A DNA stretch of 64,000 nucleotides from Pirellulaceae bacterium (GTDB lineage Bacteria; Planctomycetota; Planctomycetia; Pirellulales; Pirellulaceae), in contig BPJU01000005.1 of the NCBI GenBank assembly GCA_026004775.1, positions 248,001 through 312,000 of the forward strand, written 5' to 3'. The position numbers were made by a program, and so were the translations under genes. How positions within the stretch are numbered: the stretch's first letter is position 1; each line of letters begins with the position of its first letter. Positions 45,949 through 55,662 of this stretch are shown in pieces. The notes under the pieces were generated by a model. That model saw only the letters and a program-made list of their open reading frames with translations. It ran no database searches and was not told the origin of the DNA.

Positions 45949-48468
45949 ATGTCTTTCCATATGCGATGCGGTTCGGAGCTTCGTCGCGGGACCTGCGCAT
46001 GGATGGTGCTTCTACTTCTTGCGGTTGCCGCCCGAGCCCAGGTTCAGGAAACACATATCATTGGCAGAGTAGTAGATGGCGCGGGGAATCCTATTCCAGG
46101 CGCTTCTGTTACGCTCATTATCGACGACTTGTTTGGCGCCTCGAATCGAGAGGAAGTGCGCCGCCTCGGACGACAAGAAACCGACTCGGAAGGCAAATTC
46201 CAGTTTCGCGAGCGATATTCGGTCGCAGCGCGAATTTGGCTCATAGCCTGGAAGGCGAACACGGGTTTCGGATGGACGAGAGTGACGCCGATCGGTCGAG
46301 CTATCGGGGGGCTCGGCCCCAGCTCGGATTCCCACACGCAGGAAATTACTCTGGTCGCGCACAAATCACTACCGGTGCGCCTCCAGATCGTCGACCAGGA
46401 AGCCAAGCCCATCACGGGCGGCACCGTCGACCTGGCAAGCGTTAAAGAAGAGAGTTTGGACGACTTTCCCAACATTACAGGTTCCTTGCCGGAATTGCGA
46501 CGCACGATTGACAGCTCGGGGTTCGTCACCTTGGATTATCTGCCGCCGGAAGTGGAGGCTCTCGTACTTGTCGATACACCAACATTTGGAAGACAGTCCT
46601 TCCAAATCTCCCGGCCGGATGGTACCGACACGGTGACTCTGCGGATGCAACCACTGGGAAAAGTTACCGTGACATTATCCGGAGATCCCGAAGAAATCCG
46701 CCGGCGTCGCATTGAAATCTTCTCGGCGCGAGACCCTTTGACGGATCCCGGTGCCAGGACTCCTCGGTCGTTCGCTCGCTTTTCCTCAGGTCGTGCGGAG
46801 GCGGTAACCGATGAGGAGGGCACCGCCACAGCGATGGTGGCTGCTGGTCGAGTTCAAGTCTTCGTAGAAGTTCCACCGCACGCAAAATCGTTCGCCCCTC
46901 GGGTGCGGGAGAAAGCTCTCCCACCAGGTGGAACCCTCGAAATTTCTCTTACGATGCGTCCCCGGATTCGGGTCCAGGGAATGGTTGTGTCAGAAGAGAA
47001 CGCACCGATTTCAGGAGTTAGAATTTGGACTGGAGGTCAGTTGATTCAGACGGACGAACAAGGAAAATTTGAGTTCCTTACGTCCGACGAACAAGTTTAC
47101 GCCACTATCACCTACATTCCCGACGGTTATGCACAACCTGTCCGAAACTATCTTGACTTTTCCGACGTGAGTACGGGGGAACGTGTTCAGGATCCCACAG
47201 CGATTGTACCCACAGTGACTGTACCCGCGGTACGCCTGTACAAAGCGGCACAAGTGTCAGGGGTGGTGGTTGATCAAACGGGTACACGCGTGCCCGGCGC
47301 TGCTGTGCACGCTCTGTGGATGCTGGCTGACGAAAACTCATCGACCCGAGCTCTGAAGTATGCCAATGTGCGAGCTGATGAAAATGGGGAATTCACCGTG
47401 CCAGGGATACGCAAGGGAGTTGACGTTACCTTGACTGCCGCAGCATCCGGCATGGCGTCACTGGAACCGCTCAGCGTACATACGGGTGAGCCTCAGAAGG
47501 TGCGTCTGGAAATCCATCCTCATGGAGTCGTGCAGATTGAAGGGCGCGTCAAAGGAAGCGATGGGAAACCCGTTCCTCATCCGCGGATAGCGTTGATGGG
47601 GGAGCGGTCTGTCGGCGAGCTGAGATTCACACAATACAGGATACGGTGGGACCAAGGTGACTATTTTTCGGGGGACGAGAACGGATATTTTCGGACTCCG
47701 ACACCGGTTCCTCGCAGCGCTACGTATCAGCTCGATGTGTCGGCCCCAGGATATGCAGTTTTGCGCACGGAACCACGATCCGCAACCGGCTCGGTCCTGG
47801 ATTTCGGCGAAATTATCCTCGAGAAACTACGAACGGTTAAAGGAGTGGTACGCGATTCGGGCGGTCAGCCAGTGGCTAAAGCCCGTCTCTGGGCTTATGC
47901 CTCTCAAGCCTCCAACGTGCTAACGAGCGCCCCGCGTACCGAATGTTTCACTGACAGTGCGGGCCAATTTACTCTGGAAAACCTCCACCCGAAAGCATTC
48001 TATGCCATTGTGGAAGCCGATGGATACCGCATCCAAGGTTTCCCCATTCGAGCTGGTGAAGAAAGCGCGGAGGTGACGCTGTTTCGCGTGGATGAGGCCG
48101 TACCCGAGCAGCATCGGGTAAGGCCCATTGCCTGGGATACACGGCAACATGAGGCACTCGTTCGCAAACTGCTCGATGGGGTGGTGCCGGAATATACCCG
48201 TTCTGCGAGGTTTGACACAGAGGCGATCTCGATCCTTGGTCGCACCGACCCAATGGCCGCCCTTTCCATGGTGGAATCAATGCAGTCGCCTGAGATGCGC
48301 GCCAGAGCATTGGCGTTGTTAGGCGAACTCGACGATGCCTTGGCAGAAGCAGAGAACGTTACGAACGCCATGCGTCGCGCTATGACGAATCTAGAGATAC
48401 TGGATCATATCAAGGATCGCCAAGCTGAAGCAGGACCTGCTGGCCAAGATTCTATCAGATGCTTCTAG
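45949..48468 (+). CDS. secreted CnaB/carboxypeptidase-regulatory-like repeat protein, N-terminal part of a frameshifted gene
   Basis: 839 residues. Signal peptide WMVLLLLAVAARA, then many Ig-like carboxypeptidase regulatory repeats (GRVVDGAGNPIPGASVTL, VVSEENAPISGVRI, VVDQTGTRVPGAAVHALW, VKGSDGKPVPHPRIALMG, VVRDSGGQPVAKARLW) with EF-like and G-x-P patterns. The C-terminal 130 residues become helical, then end abruptly at 48468 (GPAGQDSIRCF). The other frame from about 48422 continues the helical part with no stop until 49534, so a +1 shift near 48410-48425 probably splits one gene of about 1195 residues. GAGGAG at 45934-45940 is 8 bases before ATG 45949. Confidence 0.8.
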   Translation: MSFHMRCGSELRRGTCAWMVLLLLAVAARAQVQETHIIGRVVDGAGNPIPGASVTLIIDDLFGASNREEVRRLGRQETDSEGKFQFRERYSVAARIWLIAWKANTGFGWTRVTPIGRAIGGLGPSSDSHTQEITLVAHKSLPVRLQIVDQEAKPITGGTVDLASVKEESLDDFPNITGSLPELRRTIDSSGFVTLDYLPPEVEALVLVDTPTFGRQSFQISRPDGTDTVTLRMQPLGKVTVTLSGDPEEIRRRRIEIFSARDPLTDPGARTPRSFARFSSGRAEAVTDEEGTATAMVAAGRVQVFVEVPPHAKSFAPRVREKALPPGGTLEISLTMRPRIRVQGMVVSEENAPISGVRIWTGGQLIQTDEQGKFEFLTSDEQVYATITYIPDGYAQPVRNYLDFSDVSTGERVQDPTAIVPTVTVPAVRLYKAAQVSGVVVDQTGTRVPGAAVHALWMLADENSSTRALKYANVRADENGEFTVPGIRKGVDVTLTAAASGMASLEPLSVHTGEPQKVRLEIHPHGVVQIEGRVKGSDGKPVPHPRIALMGERSVGELRFTQYRIRWDQGDYFSGDENGYFRTPTPVPRSATYQLDVSAPGYAVLRTEPRSATGSVLDFGEIILEKLRTVKGVVRDSGGQPVAKARLWAYASQASNVLTSAPRTECFTDSAGQFTLENLHPKAFYAIVEADGYRIQGFPIRAGEESAEVTLFRVDEAVPEQHRVRPIAWDTRQHEALVRKLLDGVVPEYTRSARFDTEAISILGRTDPMAALSMVESMQSPEMRARALALLGELDDALAEAENVTNAMRRAMTNLEILDHIKDRQAEAGPAGQDSIRCF

Positions 48469-48499
48469 AGTTGTTGAACCGGACCGGCGAGTTGCCGTT

Positions 48500-49534
48500 G
48501 TGGCGAAAGTCGCCGAAGGTTTCTTGAATCTGGGAGAACGCGAAAAGTCGCGGCAGATTCTGCAGCAACATCTCGAGCAGGTAGGCACGCTGTCTCCACG
48601 ACAATGGTCGGGCTATGCGAGGGGCCTTTTCGCCGAGCAATTGGCTCGATTCGATCTGGAAGAGGCTCTGAAGCTCGTCGAGGAATTGGAACCAGCGTAC
48701 CAGGCTCGTCATCTGATCAATATCGCTCATATTATGGGTAGCGAAAACCCTCCGGCTGCGGAGATGGTGCTCAAACGCGTAAACAACGGCGGACTTTCCC
48801 AGACAGGTGTCGTACGCGTAGTGTATCGGATGGCACCGGTGGACCTTCCGCGTGCGATGCGCCTGGTCCAGAACATCGACGTGTCGGAATTTCCTGCCGA
48901 TCGCCCCCATGCCTTAGGCGTGATGGCGTACGCTCTTAAGGACCAAGACCCTCAAAAAGCCCGTAAACTCCTCCGACAGGCTCTTGAAGAACTCCCATTC
49001 CCCAGCACCTACGGTAACTGGCGCGCGTGGCAAATCTTCGGAGTAGGCTTCACCCTTGCAAGATTTGCAGAAGAAATCGACCCGGACAATTTGACAGACT
49101 ACTTCTGGCAGGCGCTGGCGCGAGCCCCAACACCCGACTTGACCTATCACGTGGTTGGCCAGTGGATGAAAGCAAACGAAATTGCGCTACTGGCAAAGCT
49201 GGCGGTACCTGTGGCCCAGTACGACGCCATGCCGGGCATGGCCCAACAGCTTGCTGAGCCGATATTCCAGTATCTGGACGAGCTGGGCGAGGGTGCTCCC
49301 ATGGCTCTTTATGACGCGGAAGCGGTTTTCACGGTCATCGCACTCGTACACCCTGACCGCGCCGTTGACTGGGCCATACGTTACCATCAGAATCTGCCTG
49401 AGCAGAGACGAAACGACGCCCTTCAGCCCTGGCTGATCCTTAGCAGAATTCTAACCTCCAGTCGCTGGGAGATCGGTCAATCGATCGACAGGTCAGTTTT
49501 CTATCTATGGACAATCGACCAATACGATTTGTAA
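48500..49534 (+). CDS. C-terminal part of the CnaB-repeat gene (frameshifted)
   Basis: Open from about 48422 in the second frame, without its own convincing start or ribosome site (GTG at 48500 is the first start codon). It encodes a helical repeat region (AKVAEGFLNLGEREKSRQILQQHL, then HALGVMAYALKDQDPQKARKLLRQAL), a pattern seen at the end of similar planctomycete CnaB proteins. Most likely the tail of the upstream gene. Confidence 0.6.
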   Translation: MAKVAEGFLNLGEREKSRQILQQHLEQVGTLSPRQWSGYARGLFAEQLARFDLEEALKLVEELEPAYQARHLINIAHIMGSENPPAAEMVLKRVNNGGLSQTGVVRVVYRMAPVDLPRAMRLVQNIDVSEFPADRPHALGVMAYALKDQDPQKARKLLRQALEELPFPSTYGNWRAWQIFGVGFTLARFAEEIDPDNLTDYFWQALARAPTPDLTYHVVGQWMKANEIALLAKLAVPVAQYDAMPGMAQQLAEPIFQYLDELGEGAPMALYDAEAVFTVIALVHPDRAVDWAIRYHQNLPEQRRNDALQPWLILSRILTSSRWEIGQSIDRSVFYLWTIDQYDL

Positions 49535-49812
49535 CCAAACGAACTTGAGGCAGAGGTTATTTCTGGATGGCCACTCACCAGTCTTCTTGTCTTTCGCAGT
49601 TTTCCCATGTTGCCGTGTTGCTATAGCGTGGTTAGCTCAAATCTGTTATGAGGCATTTGGGAAAAACTGTAGTGGCACCGAGCCACCGGTCGGCGGCGAT
49701 GGCAGCTTGCCCCCTGAGTCTTGCAGGGCAGGAAACGCTTGGCATGACAATTACGGAAAACGGGGACGTCACCGTGCGCGGTCGTTTTGGACTGTGCCGC
49801 CTTGTCATCTGG

Positions 49813-50751
49813 ATGAACCGCGCGCATCTGCTGCGCTGGTATCTTGCTGCGTTTGCCGTCTTGATGCCGATAGCGTGTCGCACCATGCACACGGCTGGAC
49901 CGCCGGAGGCCACGTTGTTGGCTCGACAACAGCTCCTGTTTGCCCTGGACGCGGCACAACGGTCGGATTGGCCGACCGCCGAGCAGGCGTTACGCACAGC
50001 GCAGGACTTGGCGCCCCACGACGAACGTATCGCCTACCAGTTGAGTCGGGTGTTGTGGCAGCAGGGCCGACGCCATGAAGCCATGCAGTTAATGGAACAA
50101 GCCATATCCTGGTCCGGCCAGAACGGGGATTGGCTGGTTGAGCTTGGCCGGATGTACTTAGCCGAGGGCAATCATGCGGCGGCTGAAGAAGCCGCACGAA
50201 AAGCGCTCCTGTCGGCAAGCTCTCAGGCCGCAGCTCACGCATTGCTGGGCGACGTATATCATCACCGTGGCAACCTGGAAGAGGCCCTTCGGCATTACCA
50301 CCGTTCCATGGATTTGGCCCCCCCGACGGTTGATGTCCTTCTGGCTACCGCCGATATCTACCGCGTTTGGGGCGAACCATGGCGGGTAATGTCTACCTTA
50401 CAGAAACTTGATCCTGGCAGGTTGTCCGGTCCACAACTGGCTTATTTCTGGTATCTGCAAGGAGCCGCCCACCAGGAACTTGGCCACACGGCTGACGCAT
50501 TGGCCTGCTGGCAGCGCGCTGTGACAATCCGCCCGACCGAGTGGAACTGGCGAGTCGAGTTGGCTCGTGCCCTGTGGCAGGCCGGTTATGCCATCGACGC
50601 CCGCCAGCAATTGCAACTCGTGCTGCAAGCCGTTCCCGATCATCCGGAAGCCGCTCGGCTCAGCCAGGAGATTGCAGCCGGGGCGCTGGCCGATCATATT
50701 CCGGTCGCATCGGAACCTTCCTACGACGGTTCTCCTGGCCCGAAGCGTTAA
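49813..50751 (+). CDS. TPR lipoprotein
   Basis: 312 residues. Leader LLRWYLAAFAVLMPIAC with a lipobox-like Cys, then tetratricopeptide repeats (DERIAYQLSRVLWQQGRRHEAMQLMEQAI, VELGRMYLAEGNHAAAEEAARKALLSASS, HALLGDVYHHRGNLEEALRHYHRSMDLAPP). Function unknown; likely a periplasmic adaptor. ATG 49813 has no ribosome site; an upstream start at 49744 with GGAAA would give an unusually long leader. No operon partner is evident. Confidence 0.75.
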   Translation: MNRAHLLRWYLAAFAVLMPIACRTMHTAGPPEATLLARQQLLFALDAAQRSDWPTAEQALRTAQDLAPHDERIAYQLSRVLWQQGRRHEAMQLMEQAISWSGQNGDWLVELGRMYLAEGNHAAAEEAARKALLSASSQAAAHALLGDVYHHRGNLEEALRHYHRSMDLAPPTVDVLLATADIYRVWGEPWRVMSTLQKLDPGRLSGPQLAYFWYLQGAAHQELGHTADALACWQRAVTIRPTEWNWRVELARALWQAGYAIDARQQLQLVLQAVPDHPEAARLSQEIAAGALADHIPVASEPSYDGSPGPKR

Positions 50752-51080
50752 AACCGTAACAGACCATTTTTCCAGTACAAGAGGCTTTTCTAATTCGGAT
50801 GTTCTTTCTAATATTAGCCGCCATAGCGCTCGCTATGAAGCCATACCAACCTGGCAACTTACCTTTTCGTAAGCTGGCGAAGCAAGAAATCGGCCCAAAA
50901 GTCTGTAGTGACACTGGCTTTGTCCGCGTGTTGGCCGGCTGAGACTCGCATCAGATTTCCGGTTCGCTCGACGATCACCTGCCTCAATGATCTCAACGGT
51001 AATCTAGACTTGTTTAGCGTATCGCAGGAAAAGTGTTCTACGAAGGACCGTCCACCGGTCTTTTACGAAATGAGGTAGCT
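50752..51080. other. intergenic, nothing recognised
   Basis: 329 bp between the TPR lipoprotein and the small gene at 51081. GAGGT near 51072 is the ribosome site of that gene. No terminator was identified. Confidence 0.4.
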
Positions 51081-51386
51081 ATGACCGTTGAATCGGGTGG
51101 ACAACTCAATTCGAATCCTTTCGCTATCGAACCCAAAAGCGGTGAAACGCCGAACAGTTCGTCCCTGCCATTCGTGGAGCGGCGGGTGAGGGCCGGCGCG
51201 TTTTTCTCGCCGCAGGGCGAGCGGCGGCAGTTCGGCAACTCGTACCATACGTTATCGCCGGAAGGCCGCGAGCTTGCCGAGGCGATCGATCGATACAAAA
51301 TAGCGCACCGTCGCCGATTCATCTCATGTGACGAGTTGCTGGAGGTGATCCAGGGCCTCGGGTACCGCAAGACCAGCGGCAATTAA
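51081..51386 (+). CDS. small conserved planctomycete-type protein, unknown
   Basis: 101 residues, soluble and without signal peptide. The C-terminal half reads FGNSYHTLSPEGRELAEAIDRYKIAHRRRFISCDELLEVIQGLGYRK, which I associate with small proteins common in planctomycete genomes; no function is known to me. The first half is polar and Pro/Ser-rich with VERRVRAG. Start at ATG 51081 with a GAGGT site; 16 residues upstream in frame are not needed. Convergent with the CNNM pair, 95 bp away. Confidence 0.65.
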   Translation: MTVESGGQLNSNPFAIEPKSGETPNSSSLPFVERRVRAGAFFSPQGERRQFGNSYHTLSPEGRELAEAIDRYKIAHRRRFISCDELLEVIQGLGYRKTSGN

Positions 51387-51481
51387 AGGAATCGAAACGC
51401 GTTGGCTGGTCGCGGCACACTTGCCGCTGGCATCTCGTCCACCGGACTCCGGTGTGGGAACGCTTTACCGCGCAATTCGAT

Positions 51482-52438
51482 CTATTGCCAGCCCAGAACT
51501 TCTTCTACCAGGTCGGCGGCCAGTACCATGCCGGCTGTCTCTCCATTGGCTGCCCGCACTAATGCCGCATCGTGTCCGCCGCCACGGATAGCCATCAAGG
51601 CGGCGGTAAGCGAGAGGTTCCCGTCCACGACCGGCAATGGCCGAGGCTCCCCCACCGTGCTTCCTCCGGCGATCAAGTCAGCCATCGTCAAATAGCCAAG
51701 GATTTTGCCGGCGGGGTCTTCTACCAGCACCAATTGATAGCGAAGTTGCTGCAACTGCCGGAGCGCATCGTCGGTGGGAGTGCCAGGGCGCACGCGTACT
51801 GCACGAGCCAGTGGCCGGCACCAGAATTGCACGGGTCGCGTGGCATCGAAGAACAGGTTTTCGGCCAGAACGACTTGAGAGCGGCGCAACAAACCGGCCC
51901 CTTCTCCCTCCTGAAAGAACTGAAGCAGTTCCCCACGAGCAAGCCGCCGGACAAATCGTTCACGAGGCAAGCCACCCGCTTTCTGCATCGCCACACCTAC
52001 CATCCAGAGCGGCAAGGCCAAAGGAGCCAACAGGAACACCGAAGTCAAGAACAGAAGACACCCGACTCGCAATAGTCGGTACGACGCCTGATAGAGGATG
52101 CTCTTGGGAAGCATCTCCCCGTAGACGAAGACCACGGGCACGACCACCAGCGACGAGAGTGGATCGGCCCACTTGCCCCAATGGTCGACCATCTGGTCGG
52201 CCCACACGACCGCCGACCAGGCGATCAGGTTATTCGCCATGTTGTTTCCAACCAGGGTTGTCGCTACGAACGCGTGCGGGTGGTTGACGAACCACAACAG
52301 GCAGTGGGCGATCCGATCGCCCGCCACGGCATCCAGCAGCACGCGGTGGCGAGGAAGCCGATAGAATCCGATTTCCGCGCCGCTGAAAAACGCACTTAAT
52401 ATCAACCCTGCCAGTGCCAGGAATGCTGCGGTAATCAT
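51482..52438 (-). CDS. CNNM/CorC-like membrane protein (second of pair)
   Basis: About 318 residues. Four helices of a DUF21/CNNM transmembrane domain (FLALAGLILSAFFSGAEIGFYRL, TTLVGNNMANNLIAWSAVVW, LVVVPVVFVYGEMLPKSILYQ, LLFLTSVFLLAPLALPLWMV), then a CBS-like region (VRPGTPTDDALRQLQQLRYQLVLVEDPAGKILGYLTMADL) and a truncated end. The family moves Mg/Co or other divalent cations. The C-terminal CorC_HlyC domain of full-size relatives is absent. Start overlaps the upstream gene by 4 bp (ATGA), showing coupled translation. Confidence 0.85.
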   Translation of the reverse strand: MITAAFLALAGLILSAFFSGAEIGFYRLPRHRVLLDAVAGDRIAHCLLWFVNHPHAFVATTLVGNNMANNLIAWSAVVWADQMVDHWGKWADPLSSLVVVPVVFVYGEMLPKSILYQASYRLLRVGCLLFLTSVFLLAPLALPLWMVGVAMQKAGGLPRERFVRRLARGELLQFFQEGEGAGLLRRSQVVLAENLFFDATRPVQFWCRPLARAVRVRPGTPTDDALRQLQQLRYQLVLVEDPAGKILGYLTMADLIAGGSTVGEPRPLPVVDGNLSLTAALMAIRGGGHDAALVRAANGETAGMVLAADLVEEVLGWQ

Positions 52439-53679
52439 GTCGGATTCGGCCGTCCGTCGATTCGCGCCAATTCGATCAACATCAGACCACGCTGGGGAGC
52501 CTCCACCACCTTCAATTCGAAGTCTCCCCACCGGCAGCTATCTCCGGGGCGGGCCAGTCGCTGGAGCGTCTCCTGGAGCACCCCGGCGATGGTCACACTC
52601 CGGCTGGGCGGCAATTCGATGTTCAAATACCGCGACAGCCGCCGCAAACTGGTAATGCCGGCCACCAGCCAGCGATCAGGTCCCAAATCGTGGATCGGTT
52701 TGCGTCCCAGCAGCAGTCGGGCGCGACTCGGTTGATACGAAAAAACGGTATCGATCACATCCGTCAATGTCAAAACACCGATCGTCTCCCCGCGCTCATT
52801 CACCACCACTGTCACCTCATTGCCGCTTCGCCACATCTGTTCCAGAGCATCCGCTACCGTGGCTGTCCAGGGCAGTACGCAAACCGGACGGCAAAACCGG
52901 TCCAATTGTCCCAACGACGACGGTTCTACGTCGTTAAGCGGGATGTAACTGACTACCTCCTCTCCCCGCCGATCGCTGACCAACAGGTAAGGCCCGGCGG
53001 CCAGCGAAGCCTGGTAACGGGCAACGGGGGGTTTGCAGGTGGTGAATTGAGTCCGCGGTCTCATCCATTCTTCCACCCGCAGGTCGGTCAACATGAGAAT
53101 ATTGCGCAACGCGGTTTTCTCCTGCTCGGCCAACCGCGCTTCACCGGGTGCGTCTAGCGCCCGTTCCAAATCTTCCAGCGAAATCGTCAGCTCCGGCCGC
53201 AACCCAGGCCACAGGAGTTTTTGGGACAACTCCTGAATCCAGCGCAAGACCGGAAGCAACGGAAATAACGGCCGCAACGCCATGCTCAGTGGCCAGGCGG
53301 CGTAGCGTGTCCAGAGCGGCGGATAATAAGCTGCAATGGTCTTGGGAATCACCTCACCGAACAGGATCAAGGCCACCAGTGCCGCACTACTCCAAGAGGC
53401 ATCCGCCCACCAGTCGGTTCTGTCGCTGCGTTCCAACACCAGTTGAGCGGCAATGGCAAAGTACAACAGATTTACCATCAAGTTGCCGAGCAGGATACCG
53501 GCCAGCAACCTTTGTGGGTCTTGGAACAACAGGGCCACAGCCCGGCTTACCGAACGATCGGTCTCCAAGCGCTGCCGCTCGCGCCAGCTCAACGAAAAAA
53601 GCGCCGCTTCCGACCCGGAAAAAAACGCCGATGCTGCCAGCAGGCCGACCAGAACTGCCCACTCCACGGCCCACTCCAT
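52435..53679 (-). CDS. CNNM/CorC-like membrane protein (first of pair)
   Basis: 414 residues. DUF21 transmembrane domain (LVGLLAASAFFSGSEAALFSLSW, LLAGILLGNLMVNLLYFAIAAQLV, ALVALILFGEVIPKTIAAYYP), a CBS pair (PYLLVSDRRGEEVVSYIPLNDV, VTVVVNERGETIGVLTLTDVID) and a C-terminal CorC_HlyC domain (RWLVAGITSLRRLSRYLNIELPPSRSVTIAGVLQETLQRLARPGDSCRWGDFELKVVEAPQRG). Start ATG at 53677-53679 with an excellent GAGGAGAGGAAG site; the frame extends 17 residues further but without a site. Paired with the gene downstream. Confidence 0.92.
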   Translation of the reverse strand: MEWAVEWAVLVGLLAASAFFSGSEAALFSLSWRERQRLETDRSVSRAVALLFQDPQRLLAGILLGNLMVNLLYFAIAAQLVLERSDRTDWWADASWSSAALVALILFGEVIPKTIAAYYPPLWTRYAAWPLSMALRPLFPLLPVLRWIQELSQKLLWPGLRPELTISLEDLERALDAPGEARLAEQEKTALRNILMLTDLRVEEWMRPRTQFTTCKPPVARYQASLAAGPYLLVSDRRGEEVVSYIPLNDVEPSSLGQLDRFCRPVCVLPWTATVADALEQMWRSGNEVTVVVNERGETIGVLTLTDVIDTVFSYQPSRARLLLGRKPIHDLGPDRWLVAGITSLRRLSRYLNIELPPSRSVTIAGVLQETLQRLARPGDSCRWGDFELKVVEAPQRGLMLIELARIDGRPNPT

Positions 53680-53814
53680 ACGCTTCCTCTCCTCAGGGGC
53701 CATCCTCGCAGGCGTTGCGCTCAGCGACACGACCGCCCGGCGACATCAGCCTCCTGCGACTCACAACGGCCGTACCGCCTACCCAGCGACTTTCCGTGGC
53801 CGCCGCGGCCGCCT

Positions 53815-55662
53815 CTACTCGCCTTCATTGGCTCGCGTCCTGCCCATGGCAATGTCGAACTCACTGATCGCCGGAACCAGCAGTGCCGCCGTGGCAAAAC
53901 CGTATGTGCCGCACGTGACCGTGAAGGCCGAAAGGCTGCGGCCCAGCAGGAAGCTGGTGATGGCATGAAACGTCATCCACGGCAAAAGCAGCGATGCTAC
54001 CAGGATGGCTGTGGAGGGGTTACGGAACCCGAGCGCGTAGTACAGTCCCACGGAACCTCCCAGGATGAACGCCAGGAAGGGAGCCAATTGGCTTTGGAAC
54101 GAGCCGCTGAACGAGATCATCATCGCCATACATGTGACGACACCCAAAAACAAGAAGAACACCGTCCCCAGGCTCAAACCGATGGCGGCCCGCGAACTGG
54201 CATACGTCATGCCGATATGCAGCCCCAGCATGGTGGCAAAAAGATCCAGCACGATCCAGCCGACCGCCAGGAAAACCGCTCCTTCCACGTCCACCCCGCC
54301 TCGCCACCACAAGTAGCCGATGGCCACCAGCGGCAACAGCAATGTCTCCCGCGTCACCCACATCACGCCGAACAATTTGCCCAGCACGAATTCCTGGGGT
54401 GTCAGATCGGTCGCCAGCAGCAGATCCAGCGACTGCCCGTCGCGCTCGTTGGTGATAGCGGTAACGGCCAGGGCGTTGCGCACCACCAGGCTGATCAAAA
54501 AGAACGGAGCCAATACCAGTGCCGTACGCGGCACCAGCCCCGCCCAGGCACTTTTGGTCAACGCTTCGTCGCTGGTCATTGCCCGCAGCGCGACGATCAC
54601 GGCGGCAAACAGCAGGCAATAGACAATTCGGATGATCACCACTTTTCGGCCATAGGCCCAGGTGCACACTTCACGCCACAGTACCGGATTGTCCCACACT
54701 TCCCGGCTGGGCACCGGGCCGCTGGCACGGCGGGCGTCGATATGCTGCATGCGCCGCCGCTCGATTTCGGCTTCCGCAGAAGCCTCAGCTTCCACCCCAG
54801 CCACGAAAATGCTCGCCCCCTCTTCCTCCGCCCGCTCACCGCGCCGCACTTCCCGCGAAGGATTCCACACCCGCACCCGCAAGATCGCGTAGCCATTGAT
54901 CAACACAACCACCATCACGGCAACCAGGGTGAACCCCACGATGCCGTTCGCCCAGTCGCTCCACGTTCCGGTTTCGGGCACCGGTCGAGCCGCGGCCAGG
55001 ACGGCCCGCACCGGACTGATCGATGCCGCCACGGTCGAGCTTTCCACTCCGATCCGCGCTGACCAACCTCCCACGTCCCAGTAGGCCAGCTCGCCCACAC
55101 CCAGCCACACCAACAACCCCAACGCCGTCAGGGCCAAAGTCTGAAAGGTCTTGTCGCGAGCAAACGCCACGCAGCAACCCCAGCTACCGGCTAATAGCCC
55201 GGCCAGAATCGTCACGCAAAACACGCGGCCTACCTGCGCGTAGGAAACGCCGCCGAACAACGTAATGGCCAGAAAAAGCGGCACCGCCGACGCCACCATC
55301 ACCGCCAGGCTCAGCAGTCCCGCACACAACTTGCCCAGAACCAACTCGTGGTTCGTCAACCGCGTCATCAACAACAAAACCAGCGTGCGGCGATCCTTTT
55401 CCTGGGCCACCACCGAGGCCCCCATCAGCGCCGCAAAGAAAAGCACCAGCGCCAGCTGTAACGGCGCCAGTATCTGAAAGACCATGGCTCCGAAACGAGC
55501 CATGTCACCGACGTTACGGATCCACTGCGTGCCGGCCAGAACCGCCCACGAGGTGGCCATCAAGATCAGAAGCCCCGTCACATAGACGGTTCGCAGTACG
55601 AAAAAACGCGGGCGCCTTGGTAACGTAACCGCTTCACGCGTGAAAATCGGCCCAATGATCAC
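53815..55662 (-). CDS. ABC-2 type transporter permease, fused double
   Basis: 615 residues with about twelve membrane helices in two similar halves. Each half has a pattern like RTLVLLLMTRLTNHELVLGKL and QSLDLLLATDLTPQEFVLGKL followed by a helix, the ABC-2 permease signature (QE-RR-TL-LLL...LV-GK). The two halves thus look like one protein containing both membrane units. No ATPase gene is in the window; it should lie elsewhere. Substrate unknown. GTG start at 55660-55662. Probably works with an ABC ATPase for export. Confidence 0.88.
   Translation of the reverse strand: MIIGPIFTREAVTLPRRPRFFVLRTVYVTGLLILMATSWAVLAGTQWIRNVGDMARFGAMVFQILAPLQLALVLFFAALMGASVVAQEKDRRTLVLLLMTRLTNHELVLGKLCAGLLSLAVMVASAVPLFLAITLFGGVSYAQVGRVFCVTILAGLLAGSWGCCVAFARDKTFQTLALTALGLLVWLGVGELAYWDVGGWSARIGVESSTVAASISPVRAVLAAARPVPETGTWSDWANGIVGFTLVAVMVVVLINGYAILRVRVWNPSREVRRGERAEEEGASIFVAGVEAEASAEAEIERRRMQHIDARRASGPVPSREVWDNPVLWREVCTWAYGRKVVIIRIVYCLLFAAVIVALRAMTSDEALTKSAWAGLVPRTALVLAPFFLISLVVRNALAVTAITNERDGQSLDLLLATDLTPQEFVLGKLFGVMWVTRETLLLPLVAIGYLWWRGGVDVEGAVFLAVGWIVLDLFATMLGLHIGMTYASSRAAIGLSLGTVFFLFLGVVTCMAMMISFSGSFQSQLAPFLAFILGGSVGLYYALGFRNPSTAILVASLLLPWMTFHAITSFLLGRSLSAFTVTCGTYGFATAALLVPAISEFDIAMGRTRANEGE

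Noticed and set aside
53443-55062. Long plus-strand frame of 539 codons over the ABC permease and CNNM gene
   Set aside because: It is antisense to two clear membrane proteins, has a composition (His/Gln/Arg-rich) typical of shadow frames, and no domain.
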